DNA from: Chloroflexota bacterium
Lineage (GTDB): Bacteria; Chloroflexota; Anaerolineae; Aggregatilineales; UBA2796
Assembly: GCA_017743585.1 (NCBI GenBank)
Contig: JAGHYP010000171.1
Coordinates: forward strand, 1-6,296
Reading direction: 5' to 3'
DNA length: 6,296 bases
In this document: in pieces, positions 1 through 5,177 of the stretch
How positions within the stretch are numbered: position 1 is the stretch's first letter
Layout: each line of letters starts with the position of its first letter
Made by a program: the position numbers and the translations under genes
The notes under the pieces: model-generated
Database searches by the model: none
Told to the model about the DNA's origin: nothing
What the model saw: only the letters and a program-made list of their open reading frames with translations

Positions 1-360
1 CTGCTCAGCGGCGTGACAGCTGCGCGCCTGCTCAAGGCTGTGCGCGCCAATCAATTTGGAGAAGCGCTGCGCTTCGGCCTGGCGACTCTGGCGCTTGGTG
101 TAGTGTTCCTGATCGGCTTGCTGGCAGCGGGTGCCCAAGTGCCGCCGAGCGGCCCGTATAGCTCGATCGCGTGGGCAATGCTCTTCTTTCACGGCCTGCA
201 CGCGACGATCGCCTCGCTCCTGCTAGGGGTTGTGCTAATCGGCGTGTGGCGCGGTCGCTATTCAGCCGAGAAGCACTGGGGCGTAGAAGCGAGCGTGGTC
301 TTCTGGCACTTTGTAGGCGCCATGTGGCTTGTCTTCTTCGCCGTCATCTACGTGCTTTAG
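1..360 (+). CDS. ctaE: Cytochrome c oxidase (heme-copper oxidase) subunit III, C-terminal part; 5' end outside the window
   Basis: The reading frame is open from the first base, so this is the last 119 residues of a longer protein; the internal GTG at 13 is not a credible start. Three membrane helices are visible at fragment residues about 28-48, 59-83 and 97-119. The family signature is clear: FHGLH at 63-67, then an arginine-rich turn and tyrosine (WRGRY, 83-87), GVE at 94-96 and WHFVG at 102-106 before the final helix. Subunit III supports the catalytic subunit I of aa3-type terminal oxidases in the cytoplasmic membrane; it is not itself a redox subunit. The common WHFVD motif here reads WHFVG. 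The next gene follows after 19 bases and is probably co-transcribed. Because the upstream part is missing, a fused subunit I-III polypeptide cannot be excluded. Confidence 0.88.
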   Translation: MLSGVTAARLLKAVRANQFGEALRFGLATLALGVVFLIGLLAAGAQVPPSGPYSSIAWAMLFFHGLHATIASLLLGVVLIGVWRGRYSAEKHWGVEASVVFWHFVGAMWLVFFAVIYVL

Positions 361-365
361 AGGCA

Positions 366-373
366 GAGAGGGA
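366..373 (+). promoter_or_regulatory. Ribosome binding site for the membrane protein gene at 380
   Basis: GAGAGGGA lies six bases before the ATG at 380. It fixes that ATG as the start rather than the in-frame TTG at 329, which would overlap the subunit III gene, lacks such a site and would add a polar 17-residue extension. Confidence 0.65.
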
Positions 374-379
374 ACGAGT

Positions 380-1390
380 ATGGTCCTGCCGATTCCTGCC
401 TTTTTGATCCGCCCTGGCCTCATCCGCGCTGTGAACGGGATGATCTTGGGCGGCGTGGTGGTAGGCACAGCCTATGCAGCGCTCGCGCTCGGCGAGAAGT
501 ACATCGTGGCGCTGCTGTGCATGGCGATCTTCGGCTTGTTGTTCGGCAGTGTGCGTGGCTTGCTGCTCGGCTTGATCCTGCATGTGCCTGTTCACTTGCT
601 GCTGCATTGGCCAGTGCCGCCGCTGACCGCTGATTTCGGCACAATCATAGTGGCGCTGATCGTCTATCTGCTGCTAGTGCCGGGCGGCATGCTCACACAC
701 GGCTTTTTGGTCAAGCGCTTTGTCGGCGCGGGCGTGGTGGCGGTCTTGGTTGTGCCTATCTATGTCACATTTCTGGCAGTGTTTCCGCTGGCGCCGAGCG
801 GCGGCATCGTGCAGGGCTCGCTGCTGATCCTAGCTGGCGTCGGCGGCACGTTCGGCTTTCTGTGGGGAATCGGCGCGTTAGCGCCGGGCGCCTCAACGCA
901 TGAAGGTCCAGCCTACTGGGCAGCGCTGGAAGCAGCTCAGAAGCCGCGCTTCGGCTTGCGCGAGGCAATCGCTTTAGCGCGCAAGGTCATCCCGCCTCTC
1001 GTCGAGACCTTTCGTCCGTTCATCCAGCCAATCGCTGTGGCAACCGGCATCACGCTCGGCCTGGTCTTCATCATCTTCATGATCGTCACCAATCCAATTG
1101 TGCCTGTCAGCCGCTTGCAGACGACGAACGAAGCCGCTTCAGCAGTCGCCGTCACGGGCGATAAGCTGATCGCCTTTTTGATTGTGATTGCAGTTGTGAT
1201 CGGCGCTGTAGCGTCGCTGGCTATCGGGATTGCGCTGCTGATGCGCTACGCCAATCGCGAAGTGAACGCTGCTAAAGAGATGAAGCCTGAGCCGATCAAG
1301 GATCCGCTTTGGCCTCTGCGCCTCGCCGGTTTTTTCGTCGCGTGGATCAACGATATTTTCAACAGTTTGCGCGCCACTTTCCAGAAGTGA
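380..1390 (+). CDS. Polytopic membrane protein of unknown function, downstream of cytochrome oxidase subunit III
   Basis: The protein has 336 residues and I do not recognise a named family. About seven hydrophobic segments can be seen, at residues roughly 17-36, 41-75 (long, perhaps two passes), 86-103, 115-136, 145-166, 217-237 and 263-287. A more polar loop separates the halves at about 170-213 (rich in A, E, K and R, with a REAIALARK stretch). The C-terminal tail, about 288-336, is basic and contains an amphipathic aromatic patch (WPLRLAGFFVAWINDIF). I see no His or Cys ligand pattern typical of heme or copper sites and no transporter signature. It starts 19 bases after the subunit III stop and is followed directly by a strong terminator, so it is likely the last gene of the oxidase operon. 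An accessory, assembly or unrelated membrane role are all possible; function is not inferable from sequence alone. Confidence 0.82.
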   Translation: MVLPIPAFLIRPGLIRAVNGMILGGVVVGTAYAALALGEKYIVALLCMAIFGLLFGSVRGLLLGLILHVPVHLLLHWPVPPLTADFGTIIVALIVYLLLVPGGMLTHGFLVKRFVGAGVVAVLVVPIYVTFLAVFPLAPSGGIVQGSLLILAGVGGTFGFLWGIGALAPGASTHEGPAYWAALEAAQKPRFGLREAIALARKVIPPLVETFRPFIQPIAVATGITLGLVFIIFMIVTNPIVPVSRLQTTNEAASAVAVTGDKLIAFLIVIAVVIGAVASLAIGIALLMRYANREVNAAKEMKPEPIKDPLWPLRLAGFFVAWINDIFNSLRATFQK

Positions 1391-1419
1391 CCGCTTGAGC
1401 TGGGCATTTTGTACACATG

Positions 1420-1453
1420 GCAACGCCTTCAAGAGAAGGCGTTGCTTGCTTTT
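1420..1453 (+). terminator. Rho-independent terminator closing the oxidase operon
   Basis: GCAACGCCTTC (1420-1430) and GAAGGCGTTGC (1435-1445) are perfect inverted repeats forming an 11-bp stem with a four-base AAGA loop. TTGCTTTT follows at once (1446-1453). It lies 29 bases after the stop of the membrane protein gene and before the TIR gene, so it separates the two transcription units. Confidence 0.88.
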
Positions 1454-1496
1454 ATGCCCGTTTCGTTATAGGATAGCTAAATAAGTTTGATTTCAG

Positions 1497-1523
1497 TTGA
1501 CGTACTGTCGAAGTCGCTATCAT
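1497..1523 (+). promoter_or_regulatory. Possible sigma-70-type promoter for the TIR gene
   Basis: TTGACG (1497-1502) and TATCAT (1518-1523) each match the consensus at five of six bases, but the 15-base spacer is shorter than the usual 16-18. It lies 30 bases before the start codon, in the gap after the upstream terminator, where a promoter is expected. Weak call because of the spacing. Confidence 0.35.
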
Positions 1524-1540
1524 CGTTTGCATTAGAATTC

Positions 1541-1545
1541 AGGTG
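1541..1545 (+). promoter_or_regulatory. Ribosome binding site for the TIR gene
   Basis: AGGTG ends eight bases before the ATG at 1554 and supports that start. The first residues encoded (PPEDIKRLIRVL) already belong to the N-terminal helical domain, so no upstream extension is needed. Confidence 0.55.
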
Positions 1546-1553
1546 TATCCGCT

Positions 1554-3296
1554 ATGTGTTTGCCGCCCGAAGATATCAAGCGCTTGATCCGCGTGCTGAC
1601 GCCGCTCTTCAATATGCGCGAGCGGCGCGAGAACATCCTGATGTGGGCATTTTGGGACGATCAAGACCTGCAGCATCGCGTCAATCTGGATCAGAGTCCC
1701 ATAGACTTCACGCAACAGCTGATCATGTACCTAGCGGGCAACAATTGTGCCGCGCTGATGGCGCTGCTGCAGGCTGTGCAAGAGCGCGAAGAAGGCGATT
1801 GGATCGAGCGCCTGCAGCCTTACGTCGAGCAGCTGCGCCAAAAGCTCTCGCCTGCGCAGCCTAGATACAAACTGTTTGTCAGCTATCGGCGCAAAAGCTG
1901 GGGCTTCACGCATCGGCTTGTGGCAGACCTGCGCACCCGAATCAATGCCGATATTTTCATTGACTTTTCGAGCATTGATAGCACAGATTTCGAGTCGAGC
2001 ATTTTGCGGCATCTGCGCGAGAGCGACTGCGTGCTGTTGGTTGTCTCTGAGCATACCTTTGACGAGCGCATTCACGATCCGCAGGACTGGGTGCGCCGTG
2101 AGATCGGCGAAGCGTTGCGGCTCGGCAAGCCAATTGTGCTTTTGGCACACGAAGGTCGCTACCCGCCGCACCCCGACCAGCTGCCGCTCGATATCCGCGC
2201 CATCGGCGGCAGGCAAGGGATTGAGTTCTACCCGCGCTACTACGACGCCGCTCTTGAGAAGCTGATCGAGTTCATTCCGAAGGCGATCGCCAATCCGCCT
2301 GCGCCTTATCAGCCTGCCATGCCGCCGCCCGGCTGGTCTATAGACGAGGAGAGCGCTGCGTTGCATAGGCGGCTGATTACGCTGTGCGAGTTCGGCGATT
2401 ACACGCATGCCTTGCCGCTACTCGAATATCTGGCGGCCTTGCAGCGCCGGCGCGAAGAAGCGCTGCCGTTGCACCCGAAGAAAGATCCGAAGAACGCACA
2501 GCCGAGCGCGAAAAAAGATACCGGCACCCCCAGTGTGCCGCGCACAGCGTGCGCAGTTGCGCAGATTCTCGGTCAGCCATTCGAGTGGTGCGATGTGCCG
2601 GCGGGGCCGGTTCGTCTTGAGCGCGGCGGCTACCTCAGCTACAACACGGCGCGCATTGTCAGCTCGTTCAAGATCGCCAAATATCCGATCACCAACGCAC
2701 AATTCGAGCGCTTCATACGCGCCAACGGCTATGACGAGCCGCGTTGGTGGACGAGCGAGGGCTGGCGCATGCGCATTGAACACGCTTGGAGCAAGCCGCG
2801 CCTCTGGGATGTTGAGCGCTGGAACCGACCTGACTACCCTGTGGTCGGCATCTCGTGGTATGAGGCAGTCGCTTTTTGCCACTGGCTCAGCGAAGTCAGC
2901 GGCGAGATGATCGCGCTGCCCACTGAAGCGCAATGGCAGCGCGCCGCACAGGGCAAGCAAAATTATGCCTACCCTTGGGGCGACGTTTTTGAGCCTGCGC
3001 GCTGCAACTGCAATAGCGACGGCACAACGCCTGTCACGCGCTATGAAGGCCTCGGCGATAGTCCGTTCGGCGCAGTGGATATGTGCGGCAATGTCTGGGA
3101 ATGGTGCCTGACTGATTATCGGACGGGCGATGAATCGCTGGAATGCCCTTCCAAGGGACGCGTGCGGCGCGGCGGCTCGTGGGTGAACAAAGACGCGGCG
3201 AGCTTCCGCACCACCAAACGCGATGAAATGCGCCCTGAACTTGGCTTGGATTTCATCGGCTTTCGCATTGTGCGCAACGAAAGTTGGAGCGCCTGA
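1554..3296 (+). CDS. TIR domain protein with N-terminal effector-associated-like domain and C-terminal FGE-sulfatase/C-lectin-fold domain
   Basis: The protein has 580 residues, probably cytoplasmic: no signal peptide or membrane segment is seen. Residues about 1-97 form a compact helical region (PPEDIKRLI, RRENILMWAF, PIDFTQQLIMYL, then a helix ending about 97). It resembles the small death-fold-like effector-associated domains that bacterial conflict proteins use for recruitment; this match is by style only. Residues about 105-245 are a TIR domain: FVSYRRK (108-114), IFIDF (134-138), a VLLVVSE strand (160-166) and DWVRRE (178-183), where E183 sits at the position of the catalytic glutamate of NAD-hydrolysing TIRs. 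A helical stretch (262-302) and a Lys/Pro-rich linker (304-340) follow. Residues about 343-575 are an FGE-sulfatase domain: KYPITNAQFERF, GISWYEAVAFCHWL, LPTEAQWQRAA, YPWGD, FGAVDMCGNVWEWC, RRGGSW and IGFRIV. The copper-binding Cys pair of true formylglycine-generating enzymes aligns with N545 and S550, so maturase activity is unlikely. A sensor-plus-effector role in defence or programmed cell death is inferred. It appears monocistronic. Confidence 0.9.
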   Translation: MCLPPEDIKRLIRVLTPLFNMRERRENILMWAFWDDQDLQHRVNLDQSPIDFTQQLIMYLAGNNCAALMALLQAVQEREEGDWIERLQPYVEQLRQKLSPAQPRYKLFVSYRRKSWGFTHRLVADLRTRINADIFIDFSSIDSTDFESSILRHLRESDCVLLVVSEHTFDERIHDPQDWVRREIGEALRLGKPIVLLAHEGRYPPHPDQLPLDIRAIGGRQGIEFYPRYYDAALEKLIEFIPKAIANPPAPYQPAMPPPGWSIDEESAALHRRLITLCEFGDYTHALPLLEYLAALQRRREEALPLHPKKDPKNAQPSAKKDTGTPSVPRTACAVAQILGQPFEWCDVPAGPVRLERGGYLSYNTARIVSSFKIAKYPITNAQFERFIRANGYDEPRWWTSEGWRMRIEHAWSKPRLWDVERWNRPDYPVVGISWYEAVAFCHWLSEVSGEMIALPTEAQWQRAAQGKQNYAYPWGDVFEPARCNCNSDGTTPVTRYEGLGDSPFGAVDMCGNVWEWCLTDYRTGDESLECPSKGRVRRGGSWVNKDAASFRTTKRDEMRPELGLDFIGFRIVRNESWSA

Positions 3297-3305
3297 GCGC
3301 GCTCC
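3286..3305 (+). other. Short hairpin across the stop codon of the TIR gene
   Basis: GGAGCGC (3286-3292) and GCGCTCC (3299-3305) can pair as a 7-bp GC-rich stem around a six-base loop, with the TGA stop at 3294-3296. No T-run follows, so it is not a classical intrinsic terminator. It could stall polymerase or protect the mRNA end, or be chance in GC-rich sequence. Confidence 0.35.
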
Positions 3306-3335
3306 GCGCGCGTAGCTGCGCTGCCTAAGCCTGGC

Positions 3336-3344
3336 TGCTATAAT
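3336..3344 (+). promoter_or_regulatory. Extended -10 promoter for the beta-lactamase-fold gene
   Basis: TGCTATAAT is a perfect TATAAT hexamer (3339-3344) preceded by the extended -10 TGn. No good -35 hexamer is seen at 16-18 bases upstream, as is usual for extended -10 promoters. Transcription would start near 3351 and give a leader of about 35 bases. The downstream decarboxylase gene may also be read from here. Confidence 0.65.
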
Positions 3345-3374
3345 GGCGGCCTGACCTCGCTGATCCTGCGCAGC

Positions 3375-3378
3375 GGAG
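3375..3378 (+). promoter_or_regulatory. Ribosome binding site choosing the ATG at 3386
   Basis: GGAG ends seven bases before the ATG at 3386, which is ideal spacing. The in-frame GTG at 3380 would lie only one base after it, so the ATG is the better start. Confidence 0.6.
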
Positions 3379-3385
3379 TGTGGTT

Positions 3386-5107
3386 ATGCCTGTGACAGGC
3401 TTAGGCACGCGTCAGCAATCTTCGCCCCTGCCCGTGCTGAGCGTTTTCTCAGGGTTGATGTTGCTCGCGGCGCTGGTGCTGTTCGCGCTCGAGCTGATCA
3501 ACTTTGAGCAGAGCCGCGAGCGCCTGCAAAGCGATATCACTGTGGCAGGCGTGCCTGTCAGCGGCTTGCGCCTAGCAGAGGCGGTCAGGGCTTGGGAGAA
3601 TATTTATCAGCAGCCTGTCTTGCTCGAATACCTCGGACATCCGATCCAGCTCTTCCCTGCCAGCATCGGCTTCGTCATCAAAAGCGACCAAATGCAATCC
3701 GAGATTCGTGCGCAGACCGCGCTCAGCAGCAACTATTGGCAAGATTTTTGGAATTATCTTTGGCGCCGTCCCACTCGGCTGATCAGCGTGCCGCTCATCG
3801 CCGATTATTCTGAAGCGCGCCTGCGCGAAGTGTTGCAAGATATCGCGCGCCGCTACGACCAAGCTGCTAGCAGCGGCAATTTCGATCTGAACACGCTCAC
3901 CTTTGGCGCAGGCGCGGTAGGCACGCGCCTTGATATCGAGCGCGCCATCCCTTTAATCGAAGCGGCGCTCTTCCGCCCGCAAAACCGCGTCGTCAAGCTG
4001 CCCATGCGCACAGAAGGCGCTAAGGCGGCAGATATGTCCGCTCTGCGCGCCGCCATTCTGCGGTATTTTCAGAGCCGCAACTTCGCGCCAAACGGGCCAG
4101 ATACACTCGCCTCGGTCGGCGTGATTGACTTGCAAAACGGCGCTGAGATGTGGATCAATCCTGATATCGCCTACTCAGCGGCCGGCACCATCAAGTTGCC
4201 TGTGCTGATCAACACTTTTGCGCAGCTCAACTCCGCGCCACGGCCTGATATCCAATGGCTGATGGCGAGCTCAATCTTGTGCAACATCAACGAGTCCACC
4301 AATCTCCTGATGCAGCATACAGGCGTTGGTGATTCGCCGCGCGCCAAGCTCGCCGATGGCTTGCGTCAGGTCAACCAGACCATGCGGCGCGTCGGCGCGC
4401 GCTACACCTTCATCAACGCGCCGCTCTGGGTCGGCGCCAGCGACCTGTGGAGCATTGATAACAATCCGCCGCCTGTGCCGAATCCAAACTTCGATGCGCG
4501 CCCTGACCGCTGGAGCCGCACCACGCCTGAAGATATGGCAAACCTGCTCTTGCAGCTCTACGATTGCGCGCAGTATGGCAGCGGCCTGATCGCCGCTGCG
4601 CCTGAGCAATTCACGCAGACCGAATGCCAACAGATGCTCGAGCTGCTCAGCGGCAACGTCATCGGGCGCCTGATTGAGCTCGGTGTGCCGCGAGGCACGC
4701 GCGTGGCGCACAAGAACGGCTGGGCGCCCGGCAATCAGAGCTGGAATAACAACGACGTCGGCATCGTGTTCACGCCCGGCGGCAATTACATCTTGGTCAT
4801 CTACACTTGGGAGCGCCTGCCGCCCGGTCAGCAAGTTGGCAATATTGCGCTGTGGGAGATCATGGAAGGCGTCTCGCGCATTGTCTACAACTACTTCAAT
4901 CCAAGCCAGCCAATGGTCACGCCGCGCGCGCCCGAAAATCCGTTGACCGCGCTCGGCTGCGTCATGCCCTCTAGCCCTGATAAGCTCGACCTGAACGACA
5001 TCCGCAAAGGGCGCTTCGACGCAGAGGGCTACCTCGAGCCTGACGCTTGCTATGGCTTCCCCAATTGCGGCATTGAGCGCCCGCCGCCTTCGCTCATCCG
5101 CCCTTAG
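3386..5107 (+). CDS. Membrane-anchored YoaR-like / beta-lactamase-fold protein, probably catalytically inactive
   Basis: The protein has 573 residues. One hydrophobic segment near the N-terminus (about 16-38) acts as an uncleaved anchor or signal peptide, placing the rest outside the membrane. Residues about 49-210 resemble the YoaR-like putative peptidoglycan-binding domain (PG_binding_4): ITVAGVPVSGLRLAEA, IGFVI, and a second part with GAVGTRLDIERAI. Residues about 240-505 have the fold of the class A beta-lactamase-like family (beta-lactamase2): VIDLQNG, AYSAAGTIKLPVLI, ESTNLLMQHTG, then HKNGW (442-446) and DVGIVFTPGGNYILVIYT. In the SxxK motif the serine position is Gly267 (GTIK, 267-270). 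The SDN-like motif reads N300-I-N302, so the second serine is also absent; the KTG-like motif reads KNG (443-445). A hydrolase or transpeptidase activity by the usual mechanism is therefore doubtful, and binding of cell-wall glycopeptide is more plausible. A tail of about 70 residues follows, with Cys at 525, 555 and 561. I cannot rule out that the family has members with altered chemistry. Confidence 0.85.
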   Translation: MPVTGLGTRQQSSPLPVLSVFSGLMLLAALVLFALELINFEQSRERLQSDITVAGVPVSGLRLAEAVRAWENIYQQPVLLEYLGHPIQLFPASIGFVIKSDQMQSEIRAQTALSSNYWQDFWNYLWRRPTRLISVPLIADYSEARLREVLQDIARRYDQAASSGNFDLNTLTFGAGAVGTRLDIERAIPLIEAALFRPQNRVVKLPMRTEGAKAADMSALRAAILRYFQSRNFAPNGPDTLASVGVIDLQNGAEMWINPDIAYSAAGTIKLPVLINTFAQLNSAPRPDIQWLMASSILCNINESTNLLMQHTGVGDSPRAKLADGLRQVNQTMRRVGARYTFINAPLWVGASDLWSIDNNPPPVPNPNFDARPDRWSRTTPEDMANLLLQLYDCAQYGSGLIAAAPEQFTQTECQQMLELLSGNVIGRLIELGVPRGTRVAHKNGWAPGNQSWNNNDVGIVFTPGGNYILVIYTWERLPPGQQVGNIALWEIMEGVSRIVYNYFNPSQPMVTPRAPENPLTALGCVMPSSPDKLDLNDIRKGRFDAEGYLEPDACYGFPNCGIERPPPSLIRP

Positions 5108-5133
5108 ATCGCCTTAGATCGCTTTAGGGCGCC
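5104..5133. repeat. Three 10-bp imperfect tandem repeats at the gene end
   Basis: Units TTAGATCGCC, TTAGATCGCT and TTAGGGCGCC run head to tail from 5104; the first overlaps the TAG stop (5105-5107). A near copy, CTAGATCGCC, occurs at 5153-5162. The 10-base period places a TAG in all three forward frames. It may be a small slippage product or a binding site array. Confidence 0.55.
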
Positions 5134-5177
5134 TTGTAGAGCGTCCCTATCTCTAGATCGCCTGTGAACGATAGCCT

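Larger units (their letters stand above)
3322..3407. repeat. 12-bp perfect inverted repeat bracketing the promoter and start of the next gene
   Basis: TGCCTAAGCCTG (3322-3333) is the exact reverse complement of CAGGCTTAGGCA (3396-3407). The arms are separated by 62 bases that contain the extended -10 element, the ribosome binding site and the start codon at 3386. The left arm ends two bases before the TG of the extended -10; the right arm covers codons 4-8 of the gene. It could be a pair of operator half-sites or an RNA stem in read-through transcripts. Confidence 0.5.

Noticed and set aside
329..379. In-frame TTG giving a 17-residue extension of the membrane protein
   Set aside because: It overlaps the subunit III gene, the added residues are polar and unlike a start, and the ATG at 380 has a good ribosome binding site.
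1487..1864. 125-residue forward frame overlapping the start of the TIR gene
   Set aside because: It starts at a non-ATG codon, becomes Ala/Arg-rich where it overlaps the real frame, and has no recognisable domain.
1731..2408. 225-residue open frame on the minus strand inside the TIR gene
   Set aside because: It lies fully antisense to a gene with clear domain motifs, has no recognisable motif or upstream signals, and is explained by the codon bias of GC-rich DNA.
1554..3296. Active formylglycine-generating sulfatase maturase
   Set aside because: The paired copper-binding cysteines are missing, there is no sulfatase nearby, and the fusion to TIR points to a sensing role.
3380..3385. GTG start for the beta-lactamase-fold gene
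   Set aside because: GGAG lies only one base before it; the ATG six bases downstream has proper spacing.
4271..4834. 187-residue open frame on the minus strand inside the beta-lactamase-fold gene
   Set aside because: Antisense to well-supported coding sequence, composition-driven, with no domain or ribosome binding site seen.
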